Source: Gnetum montanum
Taxonomy: Eukaryota > Streptophyta > Gnetopsida > Gnetales > Gnetaceae
DNA length: 64,000 bases
Assembly (NCBI GenBank): GCA_015680685.1
Contig: MNCI01005370.1
Span: forward strand, 520,054 to 584,053
Reading direction: 5' to 3'
In this document: piece by piece, positions 34,536-47,100 of the stretch
Layout of the letters: each line of letters begins with the position of its first letter
Position numbering within the stretch: the stretch's first letter is position 1
Notes under the pieces: generated by a model
Seen by the model: the letters and a program-made list of their open reading frames with translations, nothing else
What the model was told of the DNA's origin: nothing
Database searches by the model: none
Translations under genes and position numbers: made by a program

Positions 34536-37500
34536 ATCTCCTTTCATGGAATGTTCGAGGCCTTACTGGTAGGCTTCGATGGAAACAAGTAGGAAACTTT
34601 ATCTCTAGTCTTAATATAGCCTTTGATTTCGTTCTTCTTCAAGAAATTAAGGTTTCAGTAGATCTTTTATCCTTTTCCGCTCATTGGTTCCTCCCTCATT
34701 CCTCAATCCTAGCGACGTCCCATACGAGTGGGAAAGGAGGCGCGGACATTCTCCTCTCACCCTACTGGAAAACTAAAATCCTTCAAAGTGGTTCCGACTC
34801 TAGGCATAGAGTTTCTTGGGCCACCTTCTCCTCCTTGCATGGCCCTTTTGGCATTTGCTCGATATATGCTCCAAACGACTCCACAGAACAGGCTCTTCTT
34901 TGGCAAGAACTTGCAACTTCTCTTCCCCCATTGCCTTGGATATTTGGAGGAGATTTTAATATGGTTGAATTCCCTCATGATAAGCTTGGAGGGGTGTTTT
35001 TTCAATTGTCCAATCTCAAGTTTTAGGCTTGGTCTGCCTTTAAGAAACAATTTTACCTTTCTGATGGGGTGGACACCTCCGTGGGCATTCCCCTCCACAG
35101 ATTTACTTGGAGCAATCTTCGTCTTGGGTAGGCTCGCATCTACAGTAGGTTAGATAGGTTCTATTTCTCCACCCTTTCCTTCTGGCAAGCCTTCTCCACT
35201 ACTTCGGTTCATTACCATGCCACCTTATTAGACCATCTTCCTATCTCCATATCTATCAAGATTCACAGTAGCCCTCACTGACAAAAATTCCATCTTTTCT
35301 GACTACACAATAATTGTTTTTCTTCCCCTACTGCCCAACTACTTCTATCCAACCTTTGGAATGCCAAACCTAGGCCCCTAAATTAGGTGGGCTAGATTAA
35401 TTGGTGGCATCGTGCTTCATGTCGAGTGCGTAACTTTTCTCATTCATATGGTAAGGCTGTGGCTACTCGGGCCAAACAAGAATACAATAAAATTCACCTC
35501 ACTATTGAACATCTTACTAATAGACTAGCTCAAGATCCCTTCAACACTCTAGTTCACAAGGAGCTAGGTAGAGCATGATTAGCCTTTCAACATTGGGATG
35601 TGTACTGAGCACAAAGTGCCTTAACTAAAAGTCGGTTCACTTGGTTAAATATTCAAGATGAACACTGTAAAGAATTTTTCAAGTACCTCAACACTGCGTC
35701 CCCTTTGCATTCTATTGACAAAATTTCTAGTGATGGTACCACCATTACTGACCACAACAATATCTTCTCTTTTCTCAAGAACCACTATGAAAACCTTTTT
35801 GCAACAACCCCAATGGACATCTGTTCATTCAAGTCTGCCACCACCAATTATCCTCACCCTATCAACTCCACTATGTTGCAAAGTCTTGAGGCAGATATCA
35901 CTCTGGTGGAGCTTCAGGCAGCCTATTCCAAGTTAAGTTGGGGAAAGGCTCCTAGTTATGATGGTTTCCCTATGGAATTTTTTCAAAATCATTAGGACTT
36001 GGTGGGAAATGATCTTCTGCAATTCATCAATGAGGCTATCTTCATTGGTTTCCTTGGGACCAATCTAAATCAAGGGGTAATTCATCTCCTCCCCAAGTCT
36101 GGGGATCTTACCAATATATCCAATTGGCATCCCATAACTCTGCTCAATGTAGTGTACAAAATTTTGGCTAAGTGCCTAGCCCTACGGCTAAAAAAAATTC
36201 TTGGCCAAATCATTTCTCCCCAACAAACAGGATTTGTTCCTGGTAGATATATATTAGATAATGTAGTTGCCGCTTGGGAAGGTCTCAAGTGGGTCGAGGA
36301 TGATGGTCAAGATATTCTCCTAGTGAAACTTGATTACGCCAAGGCATATGACAACATTAAGTGGGATTTTATCTTGCAGACCATGACCAAACTTGGTTTT
36401 GGACCTAAGTTCTTGCATATGGTAAAATGTTTATTCTCAGACGCTACCGCAAGAGTAGCCACTAACTTTGGCATTACCTCTCCCTTTCTAATACATAGGT
36501 CAATGCAACAAGGTTGTCCTCTCACCCCCTATCTCTTTTTCATTGCTGTAGACTTTCTTTGTCATCATATTAACCTAGATATTCAAGCTAAAGTTCTCAC
36601 TAGGGTCTACCTTTCTTCCTCTCAACAACAGCTTCTCAATATGCACTTTGCCGATGACTCTTTTTTTCTAGTTCAAAACACAGCCACAAATTTGCACCAC
36701 CTCTTATCAAGGGTGGAGCAATATTTCACACTCTCAGGCTCTAATATAAATTGGAATAAATCCTCTGTTTATAGCTTTACGGGCAATTACAACCATGTGA
36801 CCAACTATAACTGGAAGCAGCTTCAGGATCAAGACATTGCTAAGCTTCTAGGAATCCCTTTCCATTTTAGAGGTTCAACCTCCATTCATTGGGAGCAGGT
36901 TATTTATCGGATCTAAAAGAAACTTGATAAATGGAAGACTAAACCCCCTCACTCTAGCAGGTAAATACCTTGTATGTAAGTCCATATGTGCATCAACCCA
37001 TGTGTACTACTCTTCGTGTTGGGCCCCCTCCCAAGCTACCTACCAAAAGCTTGAATGGCTATTCCATGACTTTATGTGGTCCTCCAAAGATTCTCAGAAA
37101 GGATTTCATTGAGTCTCTTGGAATATTGTTACTCTTCCCAAGAATAAGGGTGGCTTAGGTCTTTTGAATTCCTATAAGCAGGGAATTACCCTGGTTGCTA
37201 AGTGGTTGGTACAACATTTAGATGCCTCAGATATTATTGGGACCCTCCTCCAANTCCATCACAAAGGCTAAGGTAGCTACCTCATGGTATCAAAAGGGTG
37301 TCATCTCCTTAAATTGTCTTAGGCTGGCTGGTCATTGGATTTCAGGGGTCGAGTTTAACAATTTATATGGGGAGTCGGTGGCAATGAACCATTGTCTAAT
37401 CTAGATTTACTCCTTTCTCCAAGGTCATTGGTAGCTTGATGTTACAGTGCAAAGCCCTTTTCATGGCCTTAAATGGTTTAATGGGGTTAAAATATTGCCC

Positions 37501-38013
37501 TACTGGCCATCTATCCCCTTTCATCTTATGCACAACCCATCCGAGGTCATTCACCACTGCAATAAGTATTGGCATAAACAAGAGTTAGTAACATTTTGGA
37601 TTCCTATCTTCCAACACATTTGGAAACTTCCAACCCTCCTTGAAACTAAGCAGTTCCTTTGGTGTCTCCTCCACCATGGTCTACCCATTAGTAAACATTT
37701 AGAATATTTAGGGATTCTCAATCCCAATTGCCCTCTCTGTGGTGGTCAAGATGACTTTGTCCATGTGTTTTGGCATTGTCCCCTTGCTCAGCATGTGTGG
37801 GAGTGGGCTGTCATAGTTTTTCCTTCATACAAGCTATCTCAAGAGGATGTCATATTCAGCTTTTTGAACATTACTTCTGTTAACCTCAAGTTTTTGTGGA
37901 AAGTTATTAGGCCTATTATTTTATATTATATTTGGAAGAGAAGATGTGATGTTATATTTCAAAGGACTAATTATTCTAATAAATGTTTGCTCACCAGGTT
38001 GGAGAAGTTGTAG
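34532..38013 (+). pseudogene. LINE ORF2: endonuclease, reverse transcriptase, zinc-binding RVT domain
   Basis: The start MNLLSWNVRGLTGRLRWK is the typical beginning of plant L1 ORF2. The endonuclease has LLQEIK, SIYAPND and FGGDFNMVEF (34532-35010). The frame continues without a shift to 36916 but has stops (35024, 35125 region, 35280-35390, 35993), several at Trp codons. RT: AYSKLSWGKAPSYDGFPMEFFQ (35920), INWHPITLLNVVYKILAK-type block, QQTGFVPGRYILDN (36220), LVKLDYAKAYDNIKWDF (36323), MQQGCPLTPYLF (36500) and the catalytic FADD at 36647-36658. Then a frameshift near 36940, another at the N base (37254), and a zf-RVT domain with FLWCLLHHGLPISKHL and CPLCGGQDDFVHVFWHCPLA (about 37645-37790). 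Total length fits a plant L1 ORF2 of about 1200 codons. Confidence 0.9.
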
Positions 38014-38455
38014 ATCTGTCGCCTCATTCATTTCCAACTCACATCTCAAGCATCAAAGTTTAATCTAGATAATCATCAATTGGTTCATCTTTTGCAGCCG
38101 TTGGAAAGTCCTAAGCATTCCAGTAACACTCATCATTTGTAATATCTGCAAGGAAGCTTCTCCAATCTGTTGAGTGGAGTCATCATTGGAACTCTCTCTA
38201 TCCTTAATTGAGAGCTCTTTGCCTCATCTAAATCTATGTCATTCTATCTGGTAATGAGTCAATTTGTGTGGAAGTTTGATAGTGCCCCTACTCTGGTTTC
38301 CTCCTTAAATACTTATTCATTTTTATGGTTGTTCCCGAGTCTCATTTCCAGTTCTCCCAGCTTTCCCTTCCCCTCATCCCTATGACTTATTCAGGTTCCT
38401 ATAATTGATACACTTTTAATATCAATAGATCTTCTTTTCAGGGTCTAACACCCCC
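38014..38455 (+). other. 3' untranslated region of the LINE with terminal hairpin
   Basis: No coding signal after the ORF2 stop at 38013. The hairpin ATTGATA (38404-38410), 9-nt loop, TATCAAT (38420-38426) lies 30 bp from the 3' end. No A-run precedes the right target duplication. Some plant L1 lineages are known to rely on a conserved 3' hairpin; whether this one does is inference. Confidence 0.6.
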
Positions 38456-38900
38456 CATGATTGGTGTAATCCCATATAGGTTGGTTTATGGTTCTAAAGC
38501 TATTTTTCCTCTTGAATTACAAGTGCCATTGCTCTAAGTAGCCTTATCAAATTTCATCAATGATGAATAAAACAAGAACTTGCATACCATGAACCTAGAC
38601 TTGAAGGAGGAGAAACATGTGAAAATGCTTGCTCATGTTGAGTGGTAACAAGAGAGGTAGAAATGGTAGCACCACCATAACCTAAACAAGTGTAAGATCA
38701 AGGAAGGTAACCTAGTCCTCAAGGTTGTCCTCGAACATGTGAACAAATTCTTAGCTAAGTAGAAAGGACCTTTCTTGATCACTAAGGCCTATGGTAATGA
38801 AGTCTTCAGGATGTTAAACATGGATGAAAATGTATTGGATAATCCATTCAATAATTCCTATCTAAGGCCTTAGTACATGTAGCTTGCCAAAACCAATAGT
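38456..38900 (+). pseudogene. Tat/Ogre-like integrase, C-terminal part (after the LINE)
   Basis: The reading resumes from the duplicated target (MIGVIPYRLVYGSKAIFPLELQVPLL), the well-known GxTPFxLVYGxEAVLPxE block of gypsy integrases. It goes on with FINDE-NKNLHTMNLDLKEEKHV and EGNLVLKVVLEHVNKF and GPFLITKAYGNEVFRML, ending near LRP. The same block occurs on the - strand at 44861-45142. Stops are mostly at Gln/Arg positions. Confidence 0.8.
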
Positions 38901-39244
38901 TGACATTGAAAACATCAACAATGAATAATAAGCCTGCATGACCTCTTTTTTTACAACAAATGAACTATGACAATTTGTAACACTAGTGACCTATGGTAGC
39001 TTGATTTACTAATTATCTTATGTGGCCTTATGCATTGTAATATAACAAGATGTTTTCTTTGTTGATTTTTTTGTTCTCTTGGAGTTGTGCTTGTAGGATG
39101 AACCCTAGGAGTCATTGCAAGGATGCAACTCATTATGGTAGCAAGTCACCTTGTGACCTCAATAAAAAAAATTTTATGAGTTTGTCCTACCACAGCAAGA
39201 GTGCTTGGTTCACATCTATTCTAGTGTAGATGCAGCATTGAAAC
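38901..39244 (+). other. Non-coding region between pol and 3' LTR of the first Tat/Ogre-like element
   Basis: No coding signal. The text TTGTTCTCTTGGAGTTGTGCTTGTAGGATGA and the following CAACTCATTATGGTAGCAAGTCACCTTGTGACC have counterparts on the reverse strand at 44370 down to 44270, so this is a family-specific 3' tail shared by both copies. Confidence 0.5.
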
Positions 39245-40475
39245 TATTAATATTTTCCATTTTTGAATTGGCAACATTTTCCATTTTGGAATTGGTGGCA
39301 TTTTTCAATTCCAATTCCATTTCCATTTTTCCAACAGTGGCCAACATAGTCATTCCAAGTCTTTAGCATTTGTATCATGGCTAGTGTAGATAGCATTTTC
39401 CATGGTTTCTAGCATTTTTCATGGTTTCTAGCAACTTTAGTAGTTTTCATAGTTGCCAACATTTTCTACAATTTTCATAGTTGCCAACATTTTCCAACAA
39501 CTTTAGTGTAGTCCACTAAGGCTAGCATAATTGGGATGATGTCAGCATAGTCACAAAAGTTCATTTACTATTTATAGTAAACGAATGGGTTTTGGTGGCT
39601 ATGTTGTATTCCAAACTTACTATAAATGATAACTATGTTGAGAATTATAGTCATTGTAACCTATAAATTGACATCAATCTATTAGTAATCATGATAGTGA
39701 TGTGTAATGCCAAAATAAGAAATTTAAACCCTATAAAACTCAAACATAAACACATTATTTTAGTTCCACAACCTTAAGAGAAAACAACAATAGCATTTGG
39801 CATTTTCCATAACCCAAAGAGCCTTATGACCTAGTAACTCCTTTGTTAATAAAAACTGGTAGCTACATTGGGCACACTGACTCCCAATACCATTGCATCA
39901 AAGGTGGAATATGAATCCACTTCTACAATTGCTGACCCTATGGAAACTAGTGTAGAGTTGTTGGAAGAATCTATATTATGGAATTAGGAAGAATCTATAT
40001 TATGGAATTGATGCAAAACATAGCTTACAAGCTCCAATGAACTTCAAACTCCCTCAAGCAACTTCTTGTACACTTAGCACAAAATCTATACTTTTTGAAC
40101 TTGCAAATTTATTTTCCATTGTAATAAAGTAGTAGTTCATTATTGTTTAGATCTGATTTTATGTTTATTTTTGTGTCTTTTACCATTTTAGATTTGCAAC
40201 TTTATTTTCATTTATGTTCTCATTTCCATTTATGTTTATACCATCATTTTTGTTTACATTTCCATTTATGATCTCATTTACATTTCCATTTACATGGCCA
40301 TTTTACACTTCTGTAAGTCCATGGGTGATCAGCTAGACCATCTAGAACACCTTAAATCCTATTTCTTGGAGGCCCTTGGGATTCGAGGCTAAAACTATTC
40401 TAGCACCTCAAACATTCCAGTTTTTGTTATAGTGACCAAGTTTTCTAGGTCCAATAGCAAGTTCAAGAAAGGTAT
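39245..40475 (+). repeat. LTR-like repeat, direct copy of about 1400-2540
   Basis: It is collinear with the window start region: the TTTCCATTTTTGAATTG block, GGTTTCTAGCA, TTTACTATTTATAGTAAA (39568/1702), AAATTGACATCAATCTAT (39664/1798), AATAAAGTAGTAGTTCATTATTG (40122/2251), and so on. It follows the 3' tail of the first Tat/Ogre-like element, so it is read as its 3' LTR, lacking the last part (the arm up to 3309). Confidence 0.75.
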
Positions 40476-40629
40476 AGATTTTGTGTTAGGTGCATGAGAA
40501 GTTTCTTGAAGGATTTTAAAGTCCATTGGAGCGGGCTACTCTCAAAACCCATGATCTAGATACTTCCCAACTCTAGGTCCGAGCAACTCTACATTAGTTT
40601 TTACTAGAATTAGCAAATTTGGTTATGAA
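40476..40629. other. Junction between two oppositely oriented LTR-like copies
   Basis: About 150 bp with no match found to either neighbour. It separates the + copy on the left from the inverted copy on the right. Confidence 0.4.
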
Positions 40630-41560
40630 TTGGTATTCCACCTTTGGTGTAATGGTATTATATTAGAGGCTCTCTACCCAACGTAGATACCAATTTTACT
40701 CAAATAGGTTGCAAGGCTCTCTTGGTTACAAAATGCTTTTAGGGTTTGGAATAAGTTATGATGTTGTTATGCCAAAGTTGTGGAACTAGAATAAGGTCTC
40801 TATGTTTGGGTTTTATAGGTGTGGAATTTTTGTTTTTGGGGCCCATGCATCACTATCATGATTATTAATAGATTGATGTCAATTTGTAGGTTACAACAAT
40901 TACAATTTCTTAGCATAGTTACCATTTCTAGTAAGTTGGAATACACCATAGCCACCAAAGCCCATCCATTTACTATAAATAGTAAATGGATTTTTGTGAC
41001 TATACTAACACCATCCCAACTATGTTTCCCTTGGTGGACTACATTGAAATTTTTGATAAATGCTAGATACTATGAAAAATGTGGAAAATATTGGAAACTA
41101 TAGAAACTATTGAAAATGTTATCTATGTTGGCCATGATGCAATTGCTGAAGATTTGGGGTGACTACATTGGCCATTGTTGGGGAAATGGAAAATGGAAAA
41201 TGTAAAATGGAAATGGAAATAGAAAATTCTATCAATTCCATCTACACTAGGAAGTAGATGATTCTAGCATTGTTGCGGCTATCCTGCTACAAAAGCCCAT
41301 GAAAATGCCAAAATTGGCCATTCCCAATGCATTTTCAACCTTCTCAAGCCTAAATATAAATATGAGATAACGTTTTTCACTTGGGAAGGAAATAAAAAAT
41401 TTTAAGGTATTTTTTAGCCCCTAAAAGTTAATGTATGCAAGATTGTAGCTCATGGACTACAAATTTTACATTTACAATAAAATCTTCCCTCAAATTGTGA
41501 AATGAAGGTTACAATTTGCAACATGAATTTTTGGTGGTGTTTAACTACCGTTCCAAAAAA
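40630..41560 (-). repeat. LTR-like repeat, inverted copy of about 1020-2060
   Basis: The reverse complement follows 1020-2060: the AAACACCACCAAAA start (at 41555 downward), ACCTCATGTCTATATTTAGGCTT-type text (41350), TTTACTATTTATAGTAAA (40970) and AATTGACATCAATCTAT (40880). It has the orientation expected for the 3' LTR of the second, - strand element, although other fragments lie between it and that element's integrase. Confidence 0.75.
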
Positions 41561-41569
41561 TGTTGTTCT

Positions 41570-42519
41570 TCTAGGAGTCCCCTTATCTATTTGTAAATCA
41601 TAGTAAATAATTTATTCAAGGCTCTACTAGACTTAGGTTCTAGAGTGAACTTAATTTCTCAAAATATGTATAAGACTTGGAACCTACCTCCACTCAAAAA
41701 ATGCAACATAAAGTAGATCTTGTAGATTAGTCCATTACTATTCCATTGAGATTGGTGAAGGATATTTTAAGCACCATCTATGGATGGTTATACCCAATAT
41801 ATTTCTTGATTAACCACATGCACAATTGTAAAGGGGACTTCCCCATTATCATGGGAAAGGTTTGGCTTAGTACTATTAATGCCTAGATGCGGATATGAGA
41901 TTATTCCTAGGAGATATCCATGGATAATGGATTTGGGAAGATAAAGGAGTGAGTTCCATGCATCACATATAGTGACATAGGGTGCCATTGCATGTAGAAA
42001 ATATGGATCATAAAAAGCACATCTATCTAAGGATGTAATTAATATGTTGAAACATCAAGTGTTTAAAGGTGCCTATATGCAACAACCATAAAATAAGAAG
42101 GTATCCAATGGCTAATGATAGATAATAGTGCTGAATCCATAGTCTGCATAAAACCAATAAAATTCCTCACAAGTGCTAGAGTAGATCCAACATCAACTCT
42201 CCCACAAAAATGAAGAAATGGATTGGGGGCAAATGGAAATCCTAAATGATTTCAAGCAGGAGCCCTTTAAACTTAAGACTTTATTAGTAATGTTAGAATA
42301 TGCTTTTCTTAATAATGACAAGTTGATAATAATCAATATCAATCTTGTCCAAGACTAGAAAAAGAAGCTATTGAAAGTAGTAAACAAATGGCCAATAGTT
42401 TGTGCATGGTCATATTATGAGCTAACAAGTATAGATCCAACGATATGCTAGTATCAAATCTATCTAGATCTCTTTAATGAGTAGAAACTTTGGTGTTAGA
42501 AAAACCAAAAATCCTAGCA
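41570..42519 (+). pseudogene. Fragment of another gypsy element: protease and pre-RT connector
   Basis: ALLDLGSRVNLISQNMY (about 41620-41670), then TIPLRLVKDILSTIYGW, then GDFPIIMGKVWLSTINA (41830-41880) form a retropepsin with DLG in place of DTG/DSG and an IIMGKVWL version of the ILGRPWL motif. Further on, KWPIVCAWSYYELTSIDPTI (about 42386-42447) is the connector that precedes RT in gypsy polyproteins. The sequence then stops abruptly at about 42520 with no RT. It differs from both other gypsy families in the window. Confidence 0.55.
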
Positions 42520-44100
42520 TGTAATAGTTTTAAACCCAGATCCACAAGCCTCAAAAAAATATTTGAAGCACCTCAAATAGTCTTGTTGATCAATTGAAGA
42601 CTTACTGGGATGAAATTGTGATGGAAAATAAACAATAAAACACATAATAAATAGAACTAGTACCAAAGTAAATTATAGAAAATATGCAAAAAATTATAAA
42701 TAATTTGTATTAATTTTGTGAAAAAATGAAAGGTTTAGAAAGTATAAGGTGAATAGTGCGTATCCTGCAATCCTTCCAAATGTAACTAGTTTATTTGTTT
42801 TGCAACAAGATCTTGGTACCTTAGGTGATTTGCTCTTTGAAATGACACTAGATTCTTGAATCTCTCTTTCTCAAAAGTCTCAAGGTTGAAACAGTTGCAA
42901 GAATCCAAAATTTCTAACAATGATACAAAATTTAATTCAAATAGGTTATGAATGTCCTAATTTTTTACTAATATGATTTTTCCAAATTTCTACCAAATTT
43001 TTGACAAATTCTACAATATTTTTGGTGCTTTTGGTGAAAAAAATCTACAACATATAATGTACTAAGTTTTTTGACCTTTTGGGCATCAAATTAAACCATA
43101 TTTGGCACTCTCACCATCCACAAAATATAGCATATTGACCACCTATGTATGAAGCTTTTCTTGTGAAATTTTGTAGCACATTTGGGCTATTCTCATAGCC
43201 CAAACTCCAATGTGTATGCCACCAAAGTTTTGGATTTTTAATACCCATTTTGATAATGTGTTATCATTTTGAGCCTTCACACATTAGATTAAATAAAATT
43301 TACAACTTGTGAACAATAAATTTCACTTTATACATTACAAAATATTCAAAAATTTACACGAATAAGCCATAAGATAGGATTTTTGATGGAAAAATAGGTA
43401 ATTATTTCTACCTTTAAATTCTCATAAAATTAAAATAAATATTCTTAGCTATTAAGATTCTTATAAATAATATGTATTTTCTTTGATGTGTTTCATAGGT
43501 TCCTCTTTGTTGGTGTTTGGAGGATTGACCTAAGAGACATTAATAAAGAATAAAAAACACTGCCATAGGTTCATCACTAAGGCACTCTCTTCACACTTGA
43601 TGTTGTAGCTATCAAACCATGCTCAGGAGTACTCACAATGGTGAAATAAGGTCATGATGGAATGTTATCAGTTTTAGATGAGATGATGGCTATATTTGGC
43701 TATTGTAATGATCACTTTGGCTATTTGAATGACCACATTGAATAATAAGGAATTCCAAATGTTGACATCATTATCATGGCATGGTGACAATATTTCAATT
43801 GGCTGAAAATGTCTCTATGCTTCAAGCTTGAACTACTGGTTACTTGATAATGTGTTAGAGTAACCAACACTTCATTCTTAGGATTCTTTGGCCATTTGGA
43901 TCTTTTTCTTAGAGTCATTAATTTGAATGACTTCAAGATACATTGACCTCTCTTGCCTTTTCTAACAAGTTATTTTCCTAATTTTTTGTAGAGGTGAAAC
44001 CTTCATTGGGTTTCATTGCCAATAATAAATTTTATTTTTTTTCTCATTTAATAAGATGTGTTATATTCAATGAACTTGATGGTAGAGCATGTCAAATTCG
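42520..44100. other. Unresolved mosaic with a possible LTR start of the solo-LTR family
   Basis: It starts TGTAATAG, and at 42573-42612 it carries CAAATAGTCTTGTTGATCAA and GAAGACTTAC, close to text of the solo LTR at 47666-49347 (CTAAATGGTCTTGTTAATCAA, GAAGACTTAC). The rest shows AT-rich degenerate sequence without a recognised protein, including a stretch near 43500-43720 with a weakly coding look. No matching right border or target duplication was found. Confidence 0.3.
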
Positions 44101-47100
44101 ATGTTACATAAGCATGATGCATGGATGTTAAACATAGGTCTTTGTTGTTATCAAGGTAAGGAAGGTTATAGTTTGGCTACGAGGATATGGTTCAAGAGTA
44201 GTAATGGGAGTGATGTGAGGCAAGCATTATTGGAAAGGTCAAACAAGCTAATTGAATTTATGCATCAAGGTCATATAGTGACTCACTGTAGTAATGATTC
44301 ATACCTTTTTAATGACTTTAGGCTCATCCTACAAGTACAACTCTAAAAGGACAAGAAAACAAGTCAAAAAATACATGTGATTACAAGAGATTTACATAAG
44401 ACCATATGATACAACTAGCAGATACAATCTACCATTGGTTACAAATGGTAAAACATGAGAAATTTATGTCATATTTAACATATTTGTACAAATTTTTAAT
44501 AGCTTTGAGATGCCAAAAAGAAATAATGAGATGTTGCATAAGCTCACTTGTTGTCAGTGACCAAGGGTCATCAGTGTCAATCATTCATCCATGCTTGGAA
44601 ACAAAGGCAAACAAAGAATTTAGAAAAACATGTTAGCATTAGATATAATAATTTTTTAGATAGAAATGGTTTACTAGATTGATCAACTCATTCTCATCCA
44701 TGTATGCTAGCTTGAATTTTCTATTGTCATAAGCTTTGATGACCAAGAAAGATCCTTCCTAATTGGCTAAGAAGTTATCTACATATTCATGAACAACCTT
44801 AAGAATAAGATCTTCTTCCTTGACTTTCCATCTATTTAGATCATGATGATGCTCTTATTACTACCTCTCTTGATATTGTTCGATGTGAACAAGTGTTTGT
44901 ATTTGCTGCTTCTTTACCAAATCAAGGTTAATGGTATGTAGCTCCTTATTCTGCTCATCATTGATGAAGTCAGATAGACCTACCCTTAGTGATGGAACTT
45001 GCAATGCAAGAGGCAAAAAAACTTCAAATCCATAAACAAGGCTATATAGGATGGCACCAATTACAATTCTAAAGATTTTCCTATAGGCCCAAAGTGCATA
45101 TATGAGTTGTTCATGCCACTTGAACCTACTATTATTTAGCATATTTTTTAGAAGATCTATGATAACCTTATTACTAGCTTCAAATTGCTTATTAGCTTTT
45201 GGATAGTATGGTAATGAAAAGAAATGTTTGATGTTTATTTGTTGATAAAAGTTTTACATTTCCTAGTTGTTGAACTATGATCCATTGTTCCTAACTATAG
45301 TTAGAGGTAAGTCAAAATGGGACACTATGCTTTCTAATATGAATTTACAAACTTATATGGATGTTGTTTTCCTTAGAGGAATAATTTCAACTCACTTTGT
45401 AAAGTACTAAATTATGATGATGATAAAACTATGTCTTGCAAAATATTTGGGTATTATAGCTCTAATAATGTCAATCACCATCATTGAAATGGTAATGTGA
45501 TGTGAGTAGTGTATAACTCGGTTAATGGTACATGTATTAAGTTGCTATGCCATTGATAAATGTCATAATTTTTAACCTTATGCAAGTAGACACTTTCCAT
45601 ATAGGGCTAAGAGTATCCTAAGTATCTAATGTTTGTAGCCATGGCTCTAGATCATATATGTCCCCCACATATTCCCCTGTGAACCTACTCAAGGACTATA
45701 TAGGCTTCTACTTTACCCAATCATACTAAGAATATGCCATCATGGGATCTTTAAAATACTGTGTTATTAGATACAATGACATATTATTATGATCTTTTAT
45801 GTACAACATCCATATGAGAGGTAGCTAGGTTCTATGGAGGTTCACCAAGCACTAGGTAAAACTTAATGTTGTCATACCACTTTTGTTATGGAACATTATC
45901 AATAGTGGCTATAGAGGTTTCTTTAGTGTTTTGTATAATGGGGGAAGCATAGTTATCCATCAAGGAAGATAACTTATTAAACACATATGTCATCACACTT
46001 AGGACTAAGGTTGTAATGACATTAGCTAAGGTGTTTTCTACTTGAGGTATGTGTTGTATGCCAATATCTATAAACTATAGCATGAGTTTTTTTTGCTAGG
46101 TCACAATAAGCCTGTAAATGTTTGGCTTTGCATGCATAGATCTTAGTCACTTGGTTGAACATGCATGAATCATCTTTTATCATTAAACATGTGATTCCTT
46201 GATTATAAGATATCATCATTACTTTAACCTTTCATATTATGCTATATTGCTGGTACATGAAAATTGGATATGATAAGCAAAAGATTAGATCTCACTAGAC
46301 AGTGATATTATAATGACAATAGTAATGGTCCCATGGGTAGTTGAAGATCTATCAAAGTGTATGATGACCTCATATCCTTCAGGTACCTTGTTAAGCATGT
46401 TGACATGTTCATTAGGGAATTTAGGATCTAAGGTTGCATTATCCTCAACTAGGAATTTGTGAGTTAAGAGGCTATAGCTTGACCTTATGTTGAGGCTCCA
46501 GGAATTGAATGAAGGTCAAACTCAATTATTATGGCCTTCAAATAGGCTATTTGGATACTCTTGTATATATTAGTTGTTATGGCTCTTACTACATTATCTT
46601 TACATATGACATTGACTTGGCTCCTAAATAGGTAGTGTCTCAACTTATTTAAGGGAAAAACTAGGGCTATGTAATACTTCTTGACCTCTGTGTATTGGTA
46701 GCTATGCTCCATCATCTTATTTTTGATAGAGTAGAGAAACTATGACATGTTAGAGATTAAAAAGTATATGTAAAATGGTTTCTCCTTCTAATGTGGGTAC
46801 ATGGTTGGTGGTTGGAACAATTCTTGCTTACTTTTATCAAATAATTTTTGGCATTATTTAGTCCACTCATAGTGAACTCCCTTCTTAAGCAAGTGTTGCA
46901 TGGGTTGTAACTTATCTGTAAGCCTTGAGATGAATCAACTATTTCAATATACCTTGAAACCTTCACAAATTCTTAAGGTTAGTTGGTGCTACCAACATGG
47001 CTATGGATTTAACCTTATCAAGATCAACACATATCCCCCTACCTCAAATACTATGAAATCAAGCATCTTATCAGTTTTTGATGCTAAAGACACACTTCTT

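Larger units (their letters stand above)
34198..38455 (+). mobile_element. 5'-truncated L1-type LINE inserted in the Tat integrase
   Basis: A 4258-bp non-LTR element flanked by a perfect 15-bp target duplication. It keeps the end of ORF1, an apurinic-type endonuclease, RT and the C-terminal zinc-binding RVT domain of plant L1 elements. The 5' end lies within ORF1, the usual result of incomplete target-primed reverse transcription. The 3' end is TCAGGGTCTAACACCCC without a poly(A) tail; a 7-bp hairpin ATTGATA/TATCAAT lies at 38404-38426. It is less decayed and richer in G+C than the element it entered, so it is younger. Confidence 0.9.

Noticed and set aside
34728-35153. Second overlapping open frame of 141 codons in the LINE
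   Set aside because: It overlaps the endonuclease in another frame and has no retroelement motif; it is a shadow frame.
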